DNA of 64,000 nucleotides from Hyaloperonospora brassicae (Eukaryota > Oomycota > Peronosporomycetes > Peronosporales > Peronosporaceae), in contig CANTFL010001489.1 of NCBI GenBank assembly GCA_947650285.1, forward strand, positions 124,001-188,000, written 5' to 3'. The notes beneath the pieces are model-generated. The model was not told the DNA's origin. It was given only the letters and a program-made list of their open reading frames with translations, and did no database searches. Positions 20,240-32,993 of this stretch are shown in pieces (position 1 is the first letter of the stretch; every line of letters starts with the position of its first letter). Made by a program: the position numbers and the translations under genes.

Positions 20240-23200
20240 TTTGCAGTCGAAATTGTGACGAATATGCAGCACAATGCGACGATATGTCGTGGAAAAGATC
20301 ACAAAAAACGGGCTAGTAAAACGACCCCCAAACACTCCTCAAGTTTAGACAAGCGCTCACAAAACGGACAATTTTTTGCGCATAGTGACGATCAAAATGC
20401 TGTTCAATGACACAAAGACAAAATCGTCCTATCTTTTTCACTCGCCTGATAAGCATCGGGTGCGAGTATTAGACCACGCGCTGCTATCACCCAAGTGCAG
20501 GCAAGAAGTTGCTGGAAATGATGCAATTCAATTGCGAGCCACACGAAGCTTGTACGCACTGCTTAAGGTATACATTATGTACGGAGTACTGCACTACATC
20601 AGTAAACTCTCTCTTAGCCGAACCTGATCTTTGTGTCCATCTACCTCTGGATTATTAGGCATGCCACCGAGATTGACTTTCGTATCAGCATTTTTGATGT
20701 TGCTTTCTATACTGATATAAGTCTTTTACGAGAATGCCCCGATCGCGAACAAGGTGGTGGGTATTTCCAGTGGCCAACTACGTACCTTTTGGTCGCACGT
20801 GCAAATGCTCCAGCTAAAGTGTTTGAAGGCACATGTGAAGCTTCTACCGACATTGTGTTATGTATTGCACAGATTTTTCATGCACGTTTACTTACTAGGT
20901 GCGTTACATCACTGTGGTCAAAAAATGCGGCCGTCAGTGACGTCATAGCAGCGAACAGTCATACGTACTCGAGCTCATCAATTGTCGCGTGCAACAATCT
21001 GCACCATCTGCAACTGCCCACATTAGTTTTTGAACTAGAATAGCTTAGGTTGGAAGATGTCGCAGTCCACGAGTGACACCCTACCTGGCTGGCCGCACTT
21101 CGTAGCTCAAGTTCACATTTCACCACCATGTTCATCTTGTACCTAAATGACTGTCACTGTTGACATAAGATGTAGTGCAGCACGTCACGTCTAGACTATC
21201 GCGAGATTTGGCCAATACAGCGACACCTTAACTAAGTGCAGGAATCTGTTGATTAGACACGACAACAATTTAGAGGGGATAAACTGACCGGTAAGTACGT
21301 TTGTCAGTTTGTTATTGATAGTTTAATGCAGATATTTTCAACCAGAATCCTAGTAGAAAAAATGACTTGCTAATAGTCTGCGCTTAGTTGCGGTTTTCCG
21401 TCCGGCAAAGTTTCTCCGGGTAGCCCGTAGGATGTGTAGATGGAGTAAAACATACACGAACGCATCCTTCTCTGTAGTTAACTTGAAGACTTTTCTAAAC
21501 GGTAAATAATATTTCTGAACCTTCCCCCCTAAAACAAATGTAAAGTCGTATTATTGTGTTTCTCCCGGGTCTACAAGTGACAACCTATCGATATGTCCTC
21601 TCATCACTGTAGCGATACAATATGTCGTAAAGGTATGAGAAGTAAAGTTCGTATGTTAACCATTGATTCACCTCGCAAGTACGTAAGTTTTATGAGTCCA
21701 ATTGATACAGGCGTGCTTAGGAACTGTGTGAGTGAATGTGCGATAATGGATACAACGACCACGAGTACTATTTTCTGTCGCATCTTGGAGCTTTAAAAGT
21801 ACACGCAGTTGGAGATTGTTATGAGTGACATTTAATGCAATGATTCTATTCGTGATGGCTCCCTAGTACAACAATACGTTGTACTGTACATTTTAGTCGG
21901 TAGACGATATATAGTCGGCAAACTCTTTATTACTTACATAGAATTGCTCAATGATATTATTATAGACCCATCAAATTATATATTTATGTCTGAAAAAATT
22001 AAGCTTGTCGGATGTCGCCAAGTAGACTCAACGACGGAGAGGTTTACCATAAAGTGTTAACAAATCGTTTTCACGCGCTTCTGTGGTACTGGTCGGCTCA
22101 TTATCCATGAGGCGGAAAAGCGCATCTACGTCAGGACGTTAAGTAGTATCGTTCTACATCCACAGACACAGTAATCTCGCGTAAATGTGCCAAGTTATTT
22201 TCCTACGTACGAAAGTTGCGGGACTGGTCGAGGCCATCCTCACTGATGGATGGCCTGTATGAATGTAATTGATTCTATTTTGTATCAGATGATAGCGACA
22301 CTTTAAACAGCGCATAATTAAGCTAATGGTTATTGTATTGCACGAAATAGTTGCGCTTAGCTGCCTACATATGATACGACCAATAACAGACTTCGCGCGT
22401 CACGCCGTCGGTGTCTTATGGCGCACGTGCACCATTAATTGATTCAACTCTATCTTTGACCGACACAAGACTGATGTACATGATAAGCAATTTATAGCAC
22501 TATCGGTTTTACTATTCATTAGTTTAGAGACGCTTATAATGGGCGTTCAAGAATCATTTCACGTATAGCGTCGACAATAATGCACGGTAATTATGGCGTA
22601 ACTGCGCGAGTATATATGCATGGAAACGCTTAAATATTTGTATCCATTATTTCCTATGAAACGATATCATTGCTCCGTGGTCAATATGATTGTGTACAAA
22701 TAAGAGCGCACGATCTGTATCCCAACGATGCAATGAAGAAGTGCTGCAAATATGCACTTTTTCAGGTCAGCGTACAGCTTGTGCTTGCCAAGAGGTACAC
22801 ATACCTGTTTGAAGTGGTGCACTATATTGTTTGCGTCTCGGTTTCAATCTTTAGACTGGCTATGGACACATTGATATATGTGACAAAGCTTGACTCAACA
22901 TATTTTTGATAATGCAACGAACTTAACAGACGTGATAAACGTATGTAAGATTTGGTGAGGACCTTAGATGTCCCTTTGGATTTACAAGATGACCTCATAG
23001 GATAAAACAGGAAGTGATCGACTTCTACATCATTATTATCCGTTTAAGCTTGAGGGACTGATAGAATCCTTGTATCATATCCATGAAAGAAAACGATGGC
23101 TTTCTTAGAAAAATCATCGTAAGACCCTCCTTATTTCTATCGGCGCCCAAGCCGGAGCCGGTGCAAAGTCTACTCTCCTGAGATCATGCCGACTCCGCTG

Positions 23201-25475
23201 CAAAACTTATTAATCAATGCGTCCACTGTCTTTTCTTTTTTGCGGCCTTACTCACAAAGGAGGTCAGGAGTCATGTGGGAGTTAACACACTAGAATTGCC
23301 CGATGCTAAGCGATCGGTAGAAAACTTGCAAACGATACTGCTCCTTTTTGAAAGAGTCAGTGAGCACTGCTTCATGACACTGCATTTTGTAGCCCTTATT
23401 CGGTCAATCGCGTAGAAAGTGTCCTTGTTTTGGGCAGCTCGCACGGCACAAAATGAAGAATACAGCCTACGATTCGTTTGTAGTTTTACAAGTTAATCGC
23501 TTTGAGTAATCATTAAGATTGAGACGTGCAATTATCAACGTGAGTATATTTATCGACGTCACTTTCGTATACCGATGAGCTGGAAACGTGTTCGTGCTCA
23601 TCATAATAATTGCCGACCGAGTATCCGTAACGTGCTTGTCCTCTGCACCGGATTAAACTGTTCGAAAATCCAACTTCGCAGATCTCGCAAGAATCGTTTA
23701 ACTTTAAGCGTTGGCGAGCAAGTTATCTCCCATTCAACTTATTAGGTACTAGTCCATCATGCTGTTAAGCGCCTAAGCTTTCTTCGTTTTGCGCCAAGAC
23801 GTACAACGTCTTGTTATCTACCTAAAAACTTCATTTTTTGGACCCTTGAATTCTGCCTCGTCTATCTGACATTAACTTTCAACTTGTAATTTACTCTGGA
23901 GATCAGAATCTGTTTTCACTCCATCAGAAATGAGACTCGTTCGATATCAGCTGTATATACATGTTTGCTGAAAAACAAATCTTACTTTTCGCTATCGCAT
24001 GAAGTCGGACATTTTTTGCATGTACGGGATTGCCAAACGCTTGTACTGACACAGCATAAACTACCGACGCTGACAGAGTACCAGATATCCACGCTGAACA
24101 AAATGTAAGCAGGTACTTCAAAACGTCACGTACACGTATGTGCAAAGGTAGGTAAATTTCTAAACAAACACGCTTAGTAGAGGTTAAAGGTTTGCTGGAT
24201 GTAATTTATACGTGAATGTTTTCTAAAAACACCTGAAGGGCTTACCTAAATCTATTAAACTACAAACTTTACATGTAGCAACTGGGCACTATATTCATTG
24301 CGCGCGTCTCGCAGCGACAGGTGATTCTGTTGCTCTGTACAATTCCTTTGTCAACAAATAAATGGAGTAGTGCTGAATATTATCTTTGAGGATAATGCTC
24401 CCTCAATGTTTACTTAGTATTTAACTCATTCAAGAATATCATCAATTAATGTGATATTTGCATTAACTCAATTTTTGGTGTCAATGACACGAAACGGACT
24501 CACCCCGTTTCATAGCACGCATACGTCTTGCATCGTATTGCTGCTTCCCTTTGTTGTTTGCTGTGCTTACATCGAGCAGGTAAACGGGGAAGTGCGTAGT
24601 ATGAAACAAAAAACGAACGACTGTTTTTGTCCTTGTTGTATTCCAGCCTTTCGAGCCGGTCTTTCGGTGTGGGTTGTACCTTGATCGCTCGGCCCTTACC
24701 ATATTGCAGCTGCACAAGTCGTCTGTAAACAGCCGGTACCACGACCCTTGTCACAGGTGCGGTGTCCAAGATATTCACAGGTTAGCATTTGACGGCATTA
24801 ACGCAATCATGCCATTGCTTCTTGCGTCAAAGAATTTGCTTTGCGAGGCGGTCCTATACAGCAAAGAGTCGCTCACGTACATGCTACAACTATTGCAAAG
24901 GTTGTGCTGAGCTTTGAGACTACCTATATATGTCCGTCAAGCAGACAAGATAGGGGACGTAAGTATCTGTGAGGTTCGCCGTCAAACATGTTTGTCATAG
25001 CGGCAACGAAGGATAAAGATTTTGGGCTATTGTGGAAAATTCTTGGGGATGGCAATCCAAAGCGGAAGGTCGGAAAGAAAAGTGGTGCGTCGAAGACTGA
25101 GTGCATCTTACTGTGGACACATCACGATCATTCTTATCACGACAAACGACGTTTCATAGACGGCGATCTCTTAAGAAGAGCTGCCTTTGGGGGTCTCAAC
25201 CAAAAGAGTCATGTGGACATGCGGACGAACTACACTCGGGAGGGCGTTGTTGGTCGGACTAATACCTCGATTGAACCTCGAGCGAGTATATTGTGCTGCT
25301 GCTCGTAGCTACTGAGAGATTCAGCGAGTGCTACTTCTCGAAGTTGGTCAGTAGCTGGCGCAAACTATGAAGACTGACGGTTTAAGGTGCAGTGTCTACG
25401 TTGTGCATGCATGCGGTTATTTTTGTTGTTTGCATATATTTAGTATACAATGAAATCGTCCTATCGATTCGTACA
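20240..25475. other. Long AT-rich intergenic region, no gene recognised
   Basis: About 5.2 kb. Between 21 and 24.4 kb it is AT-rich with frequent stops in all frames. Open frames such as 20633-21043 and 24988-25308 have no recognisable domain; the latter could be a remnant but nothing identifies it. No LTR ends or tandem arrays were noticed. The first part should include the promoter of the GTPase-PH gene. Confidence 0.5.
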
Positions 25476-25547
25476 GCTCTTATGGTGTAATGGTTAGCAC
25501 TCTGGACTTTGAATCCAGCGATCCGGGTTCAAATCCCGGTAGGAGCT
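25476..25547 (+). tRNA. tRNA-Gln (anticodon UUG)
   Basis: 72 nt that fold as a cloverleaf. The acceptor stem is GCTCTTA with TAGGAGC (one G-T pair). The D arm contains GTG..TAATGGTTAG..CAC. The anticodon stem is CTGGA/TCCAG with loop CTTTGAA, giving anticodon TTG. The T arm is CCGGG TTCAAAT CCCGG with the B-box. The discriminator is T. No intron, no encoded CCA. CTTTT follows directly and would end Pol III transcription. Confidence 0.97.
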
Positions 25548-26493
25548 CTTTTGTCTGCCGCCTCGGCGTCTAAAGTCTGTTAAGTGCGAAATGAAGCACA
25601 ACCGACTCGATAGCGGAAGCGTTTGCGCGACGTGCGTTTCGCACTGTCTGTCTAAAAGGCGTTATTGGGAACCTTACAAGGTGTGGTTACACCCAACGTG
25701 ACCTTCGTGCCGAAGTGGTGCTGTGGACGGGTAGCAAGTATATGCACTTGGAAAGCACCGATGAGGTCATCGTCAAACACTGAGTAAGTTTTGTTTAGAG
25801 CGGTCTACAGGCCGTGGACCCTGAGCAGCTGTTGTAGAAAACTCATTCAGCAAATGTCGACGTGCAGTACTTGATGTATCACGTGTTCATAGCTGTTGAT
25901 GTACCGGTCCGGTCGATGCAATAGCGAATGCGAACGCCATGCAACACAAGAGAAAGCAACCGCGCAGGTCGAATGCGTCGTGCCATTGACCCCTCTCTCT
26001 CGTCTTCTCTGTAAACGCGACATCGTACAACTTCCGATCAACTCCATCCACGAGCAGCCACGCGACATCCGCCTTCGCACCGATCTTTCCAGTTGGGGAA
26101 AACAAGCACGCGGGCACGACGTGTGCACTTGACGCTCTTATGCCGCCAGCAATGCGGGCGCTGCACTGGCGCAGCCACCTAATAATCTCGACACTCCCGA
26201 TAAATACCACCAGCACGTCGAATAAAGTATTACTCACATGTAAGACCGCCGACGCGTACACCTGTCATCCAGTCGACGAGGTGACGTACGCCCCGCTTGA
26301 GCTGCTGATTGCAAAAGGCAACTAGCAACTGCAAGCAAGAACGCAGTCAACCCCGCGCCAGCTCAAGTCAGCCAGAGGGCCGACAAGGCATCAGTTCCAC
26401 ACGCAAGTTGGTCCCATCATCGACTCCATTCGTCAGTGTGTGCAGGAGGCAGACACGAGCAAAATGGAGTCGAACGTCCGCGCTGAAACATGT
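25548..26493. other. Intergenic; possible unrecognised minus-strand coding remnant
   Basis: After the tRNA there is no supported gene. On the minus strand, about 26330-25860, two stretches look somewhat coding: one containing LKRGVRHLVDWMTG, ending at a GTGAGT donor, and one containing ADVAWLLVDGVDRKLYDVAF. I could not join them into one convincing frame or recognise a family. Confidence 0.3.
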
Positions 26494-29303
26494 TTAGTTC
26501 GACTGCAAGTCCATGATCACTTTCTGCGTCCACGCTGCCAACTGCTGCGCCTGCGGGTTCTGCGCGTTGTTTGCACACTCACTCACGAGCTGTACCGCAA
26601 ACTGCTGGTGGAGCACCGTCTCCACTGCCTTGCCCAGCGCTTGGCCCATGTCGCTTTACGTTCACAACCACACGCACACATTACCATCCATCAGATATCA
26701 CCATCAGCATCACGCACTCAAAATCGTTCACGTACCCAATTAGTCCCACCGCCCCCGTTGTCACAGCGTCCGAACGCGTTGCAAGGTCGTTCGACAGCGT
26801 GGCCAGGAAAGCTCCAATCTGTGGCGCGCACTCCACTAGCACAGTCGCCTTGTTGGCAGCTCCCAGGCCTTGCACAATACCTGTCAGCGCCTCTAGCACA
26901 CTTTCGCGCAGCTGGTTCATATACTCCACCACTTCCTCGTCGTCCGTCGCAACAGATCCGCACGCGTCTGCGGCCTGTAGAATCATCTGAAGCGAAGACG
27001 CCGTATAGCGCTCATAATCGCCTTCAACAGCGAGCGCAATGTCGCCAAAGCAAGATAGGACTGGTGGCTTCACCGAGCGGTCGAGCAAGGGGTTGTTCAG
27101 AACCTCGACCAGAGCAGCCACAATCTCGTCACACATCGGCAGGATCTTGCTCTCTAGAGCACGACACAAGTCACCCACGACACCCACCGCGACACTGCAA
27201 ACCATATACTCCTCGCTGTTCTTCAAGCCCATCAGCAACACTGGGCCAAAGTACTGCATGTACACTTCAAACTTGGGACCAACGACATTGGCCAGAGCTC
27301 CTGCGGCCATAAAAGCTTCTTCTGCAGCAGCAGCATTCCGCGTGGAGAACACTTGTAGAAGCGCCTGCATGATGCGGTCTGCCAACGGCTCGATATCGGT
27401 ATTCAGCTTCTGGATGGCAGCAATCAAAACGCTGCACAACAATGCCTGCAGACCGGTTTGGTCGTCCTGAAGGCGCTCTGGGTTCTCGACCACCGTCTTG
27501 ATGCTTTGTTCCAGGCGGTCCAGCACCACGGGGAGACGCAACACGATGTGCTGGTTTACCTCATCAGCGCCAGCCTGCACCAACACATTCAAGGCCTCGT
27601 ACGCTGACCCGCGCAAGTTGCTCTCCATAGCGTCTGGTCGATGACTGGTTTCGAGCAGCTTGTCAAACAGTGTACTGAAGTACGGGGTCAGCATATGCGC
27701 AGCTTCCACCGACTCCTCGAAGGCTTTTACGATATTGTGGATGGCGTAACAAACGTTGTGCGACACACGCGGTTCCTGGTCCAACCCTTCAAGCAGGAGC
27801 TGCATCAGTCCAGGCAACATCTCGCCACTGATGCATCGGTAGTGCAGCTCGCAAATACGGCCGAGCGTCCAGGCCGTTGTGTCGCGAACCAAGATGTTGT
27901 CAGACTTCATGCAGCTCATCAGGAAGCCAAACGCCTGACGCACAAGCGGAGCAATCTTGGCCGAGTCGGGGCCGTCCAAAATCGAGCCAAACGCCATGAT
28001 AGCGGCCTCTTTCGACCGCCATTCGTTGCTCTCAATGTTTCGCGTTATGAACGTCATGGTGAGGTCTACACAGGCATCACCAACCACCTGAGCCACCAGA
28101 GCAAGGCACGTTGCGGCAGCCATCGAGAGATTCCACGAGTCTTCGTCCTGGTCATCCTCCTGTTTCTTGAGCGTTTCCGTGAGCAGTGGGATGAGCGTAC
28201 TCAACACCGTCTGCACGTAATAGTTGCAGGGAACGAAATCAGTGCGGCCCTCGAGCTCTGCGTAGTTCATTTCCTCAATCAGGTCGAGCTCCACATCGCA
28301 CATAGACGACCAAAATTCAAGCGACTGCAGGCCCACTTCGTCCTGGTCGCTTGTAATGGCGTTGAACGTCAGCTTGCACAGTGTCTCCATGTACTCTGCG
28401 AGGTATTCGTAGTACATTGTTGCAATAGCAGCGATGCACTCGCACGCTACCACTCGGGTCCGCAGATCCGAAGACTGTGTTGCTTCGCAGATCTTTTGCA
28501 TCAGGTGATCGCGCTCTTGTTTGCGCTTGAAGTTCTCACTCACAAACTCGAGACTGTTCCGCAAGGCTGTCACGGCCGCAAGGCGAATAGCCGGTGGCCG
28601 GTTAGCACGAATGCCATCCACAATGGCCGTCAAGATACGATTGGTATCCTGCTCGTCAATGGTGTTCTCTTCCAGCTCGTCGCCCAGGTAGCCGAGACAC
28701 TCGAGCGTAGCGTGGATGCAGCCTTCGCTGCTGCTGGTCACGTTCTGCAGCAGCGACTCGAGCAGCGTCGGCCACTGCTTGGCAGGCAGCTCAATGCTGC
28801 CAATCTTGGCCACCAACTGGGCGCTCGTGTGACGCGCCACGGCGTTGCTCGACTGCAGTACACTGAGCGCGCCGTCCTTGATCAGCGTGCGCAGCGTCGG
28901 GTCAATGGCCATCCACGCGTTGATCTTCTGCTGCTGCAGCGCGCTGTCTTTGGCGTCCAGCACGTTCTTGAGGTAGAGACCAGCGGCCTGGCGGCCCACC
29001 ACGGCAAAGTCTTCGGCCGCCAGCGCCTGGACGAGCGTCACCATGAGCTGTCCCATCTGCTGCTGCAGTGCATTGTGCAAAAACTCTTCGGCCTGTTGCC
29101 GCAGCGCGACGTCTGATTGCACACACAGTCAAAGACAATGGGTACAGATAGTCAGTTAGTGCGAGAGAGAGAGAGAGAGAGAGAGAGAGGCACACAACAC
29201 AGCACGGTACGAGAGGACACTGCAGAGGGGCAGTGGCTGCAGGTGGCTACAGTCGGTGCGTACCGGGGCTTTGGGTGTTGATCAAGGCAGAGGAGACGTC
29301 CAT
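26494..29303 (-). CDS. KPNB1: Importin subunit beta (karyopherin beta-1)
   Basis: Three exons on the minus strand: 29264..29303, 26736..29112 and 26494..26653, together 858 aa, close to the family's usual length of about 870. Exon 1 gives MDVSSALINTQSP. The acceptor CAATCAG|ACG leads into VALRQQAEEFLHNA, the importin-beta N-terminal helix that binds Ran. HEAT repeats run through the protein, including the acidic segment KKQEDDQDEDSWNLSMAAA and the very conserved WRSKEAAIMAFGSILDGP. Exon 3 (donor GG|GTACGT, acceptor GTAAAG|CGA) supplies GQALGKAVETVLHQQFAVQL to the stop at 26494. The protein carries NLS cargo, with importin-alpha, through nuclear pores and releases it on RanGTP. No lesion is seen. 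An initiator-like CCATTCC pair and a CCAAT box lie just upstream. Confidence 0.96.
29163..29189. repeat. (GA)n microsatellite in importin-beta intron 1
   Basis: About 13 GA units. It lies inside the 151-nt first intron of the importin-beta gene (29113-29263), where on the coding strand it is a CT tract 50 nt before the acceptor. Confidence 0.9.
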
Positions 29304-29327
29304 GTTGAGAGGACCGAGTGGGAGGGC

Positions 29328-29339
29328 GGAATGGAATGG
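29328..29339 (-). promoter_or_regulatory. Oomycete-type initiator of importin-beta
   Basis: On the minus strand CCATTCCATTCC gives two overlapping matches to YCAYTYY, 25-36 nt before the ATG at 29303. This is the usual place for the oomycete initiator. Confidence 0.55.
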
Positions 29340-29381
29340 AGTGGCGCGCGCGCGTTGCGAGAAGACGGTTAGAGAGCGCTA

Positions 29382-29386
29382 ATTGG
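29382..29386 (-). promoter_or_regulatory. CCAAT box upstream of importin-beta
   Basis: AGCCAATTAG on the minus strand, about 80 nt before the ATG. A single short motif, plausible by position only. Confidence 0.35.
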
Positions 29387-31291
29387 CTGGCGTCGACGCT
29401 ACCGGGTTGGCGTGTGGCGGTTTTGGGCCGGAGGTGGGTTTGGGGTGCTCGACGATCGCGATGCGGTAAGATGTCGAAAGTTTCGAGAGGTGAGAGAGGA
29501 ATTGTTGACAAGACCAAACGTGTCGACTTGAAGGACAGCGCGATGTTTTAACATCTTTACTTGTGATGAGGCTCTCGGTTTTACCGTCATGCGTGGAGAC
29601 GGATACGACAGCCAATTGTGTGGCCTCCATATCCCCTCGCATGTTATATTGCTGTCTGAAGGCCTGCATTTTCACAAACGCACTGGTTGTACAACAGTGT
29701 TTTACAGCTCTGTTTTTGTTTGAGCCTCCGCTCTTTCCATGACCCAAACTGCTGAAACTAATGGGCTCATGATATAAAGTATGTCCAACGATTTAAACAA
29801 AAAAAGCGCTTTAGTCGCAATTTGATAAAAATCAAATGGCAGCCTGCGTTTATCCTTTGCAGATATCCTGCCATGAAACGTAGCCGCGCACCGGACCAAG
29901 AAATGCGCTTATCGCATGATGATCCCAATCCGTATTTGCTCACCTGCTAGACGCAGACGCTCAAAGCAAACATTGAACCCATTTGCTCTCTTGCCTTGCC
30001 CGCGACTTGACCAAGATGCAGACATATCGTTCACATACTCGTATCGGGCGCTGACTAGCTTATAATGACCAACTGCGGTGTCTTATTGGAAACCCATTCG
30101 CAGACTCTCTTGCGACGTTTATACCCGATGACGAGTCGACATGGCTTATCGTCCACCTCAAACACCATCTGGTGCTGGCTACCACAAACGTGGCGCGATA
30201 AGATCAAAGAGATGCAGAAGAGGTACGTTGTCGCTGGTCAGCTCAACCTGTCTTGACAAGTCCTCACATAGCTGGTTTCGATTGTCCGCCGAGGTGTCTG
30301 CAATTTCAGGATAATCCAACATCACAGCTTCAGCTGGTGCTGGCCAGCCGCATTCACTCTACTTGTCGCGCGTAGCGTTGACTCCCTTATCATTGTTCTG
30401 GCATATACCGCTTCGCCATCCTGAACAATAATGCACCTTCCTGTTCTTGGACTCGCAAGTGTCAACGCTATCCAAACGACTGAAAGCCGAACCAATGCCA
30501 TAAATGCGTAGTTTAACGCCGTGAATGCACATAGACAGTCGCTTCTCGTTTGCTATGGTATCGTCTGTCAGACTCAACATGACATTAACCACCACGTGGA
30601 GGAATGTGTCTTTGTCCGGCTGAGGGTAGGAACAACGCGTTGCGTAGATTGGGCGCTACCACGTCTTGAAGCTCATCAGTCGGTAACCACTAACGCCGGC
30701 AGTGCAATATTCATTCCAGATCGAGCACGGTAAGCCAAACGACGCGGTGAGCACGTTGCGGATGGAAAGCGCACAATATACGTTGGTAAATCTGTCCAGG
30801 ACCGTGTGCAGTCACTTTCCTTCCAGCACATGACAGCTTCGTGGCCCTTACTTCCACGGCTGTGATCAAACGGGCGTCGGTGTCGGTAAAAGATGCGTCA
30901 GCGTAATCTTGGGTGTACGGGGCACTTTCAAGTAAGGCTCGGTCCGACATGTTCGTCACTTGTGTTTCGGCAACAATCATTTGCATGTAAATCTGCACAG
31001 AGCTTTCTCGTTGTTGTGCCACTTATACACCGTATCCGTCTGCGTGCTGGATCCCAAGACAACGCGGCGTCACCACAATCGCATACGCGGTAGTCTTCTC
31101 CGTTTCGTGTTCTACTAAACTAAATACATGTTACAGCAGTACATATTGCTCTGCATGCCCCAGCCATCGTAAACTGTGCGCCAACAACGTAGTTGTTGTG
31201 TTGAAGTTGGCACAGGGACTTCCAACCACTTCGTGTCACTCCCACTGAGAATCAAGCGAGTAATCGGGCGGATGATCACATACCTTCGCAT
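29387..31291. other. Intergenic; possible eroded coding sequence at 30711-31022 (minus)
   Basis: About 1.9 kb without a supported gene. On the minus strand 31022-30711 is open for 103 codons with ordinary protein composition (RALLESAPYTQDYADASF, LITAVEVRATKLSCAGRKV). Neighbouring sequence on the same strand reads similarly but is broken by stops. This may be the remnant of a gene; I do not recognise it. Confidence 0.3.
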
Positions 31292-32993
31292 TTACACGGT
31301 CGGCCCATCGAGTGCTGAAGGTGACTCTCTATCAGCGCTGCAACGAGCCTCGAGCATTGCAGGATCATCCACACAATCTTCATCGCCAGCTGTGAACGCA
31401 CGCGGACGTCTTCTGGGAGCGCTGAGCAACCAGCCCTGGCGACTGTCTTCAAACACGAGGAAAAAAGCGAGCAGCAATACGAACACTGACATACCCAAGA
31501 GCATGAGCATGACATTGCGGTAGCTGCCCGTTTCGTCGCGCAAGTATCCGACCAAAAGATTGCCAAATGTAGCGCCAACAGCGTCGGTGATCTCAACGAT
31601 GCCAAAGGCCGTGCCAAAACTCTTGCAGCTCACGGAACTGGGGATCGCGGCCATCAAGATAGTTGGTGTGAACGACAGGCAGATGGAAATCAGTAGCATC
31701 GACACAACCGGGGCGATGTCTGTAAAGATCATGAACACGTAAGCCATGATCGACATCATGGCAGCCAAGATGATCAGCAGACTGCGTCCGCCAAACTGGT
31801 CAACGGCAAGGCCGATGAAAGGCGCAAACACCACAAACAAATGAGAAAAGCTGCTCACGATACCAGCTTCCACGATGGAGTAGTCATAGCGCTGGAAGAG
31901 GTAGCTCGCACTCACGTTCTGGAACAAATGAAAGACGTTGATGAAGCTCACGTGCAGCAGGGCAATGATCCAGAACATGCGCGAGAAGTCGTGTACGCTG
32001 TCGCACGAGATGCGCTTTGTGTGCGCGTGCGACTTGCGGCAACGGTGTTCGTGTCGCTCCTTCTCGGCGTAGTCGTTCAGCCACTGGAAGCCTGGGTCTA
32101 GAGCCTCCTCGCTGATCACGCGGGTCTTCACAATGCGCTTCAGGTTCAGTGTGTGGTGGCATACCAAGACACCGACAAGGGCCGAGGCTACACAGACAGC
32201 CACTCCGTACCACAAAGCTTGCACATATCCCCCAAAGTAGAGAGCAATGGGGGCAACCGTAGCTTTTGCCAGCATCTTGGAGACATTCGTGATTGCTACG
32301 CTGACGCCCATGGCAAAAGTGAGCTCCTTGTTGCGGAACCACGAGGCAATAAAGACTCGAGCGCCAACGACGACACTTCCTTCGCCGACGCCGAAAAAGA
32401 CGCGCCCAAAGAGCGCGAGCCAGTAGAGCTTGAGCTGCATGCCAACGGCAAAGATCGCCTGACCCACGCAGATCCAGGCGAGAAAAAAGCGGATGCTGTG
32501 GTGGCCGCTCTTGTCCAAGAGGCGGCCGCCCAGTAAGGGCAGGAACATGCTCGGCACCGAGACAGCCGACAGGAGCGCGCCGTACATGACGTTCGTGATG
32601 GGAAAAGCCGCGTCGTCCAACATGAGCTGCTCGAGCGACGACATGCCGTTCTGTGCATCGCAGCGATGTCATACAACAAAAGACAAGCGAATCAGAAGCA
32701 GAACAGTCGTCCTCCATCGACTCGAATCAGCCACTGACTCAGCCACTGACTCAGGTGCCAAAGCAGTTGCTTCGATCCGCACGTACTTTGACAAAGTGGC
32801 CGCCAAAGGGGATGCAGCTCATGAGGATCAGCAGGTAAAAGCGATGGCACGCAGACGTCGAGCGCCAGCACTGCCACGCTGGGGCCCGACGCAACGGCGC
32901 GGGAGGTCGAAGGCCGCTGCAGCCGCGTGCGCCGTTCGCTGCGGGGGTGTGGACCAGCGGCGTGCGTTCGGTCGCCTGTTGCGTGGGCGCCAT
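31292..32993 (-). CDS. Major facilitator superfamily transporter, MFSD1-like
   Basis: Two exons on the minus strand, 32787..32993 and 31292..32650, giving 521 aa. The intron is 136 nt, with donor GTCAAA|GTACGT and acceptor GCACAG|AAC. The cytoplasmic N-terminus (TERTPLVH, a possible sorting motif) precedes the first helix (HRFYLLILMSCIPFGGHF). About twelve hydrophobic segments follow. MFS landmarks include GGRLLDKSGHHSIRF in the loop between TM2 and TM3 and GRVFFGVGEGSVVV. A His/Arg/Lys-rich central loop (ERHEHRCRKSHAHTKR) separates the halves, and the second-half repeat is FIGLAVDQFGGRSL. Sequence and length fit the MFSD1 (SLC49-type lysosomal) branch; the substrate cannot be told. The N-terminal Thr-Pro-Leu-Val segment and Arg-rich C-terminus would face the cytosol. 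No lesion is seen. Confidence 0.88.

Noticed and set aside
23924..24145. Short minus-strand frame with a hydrophobic N-terminus, considered as a secreted effector
   Set aside because: No supported ATG at the start, no RxLR or CRN motif, AT-rich surroundings.
25860..26330. Possible two-exon minus-strand gene
   Set aside because: Coding-like stretches could not be joined in one frame, and the translation is not recognised; only noted as a possible remnant.
27641..29116. 491-codon plus-strand frame across importin-beta
   Set aside because: Shadow of the conserved minus-strand gene.
31884..32717. 277-codon minus-strand frame overlapping the transporter
   Set aside because: Different frame of the same exon; no domain, and the MFS frame is continuous with good splice sites.
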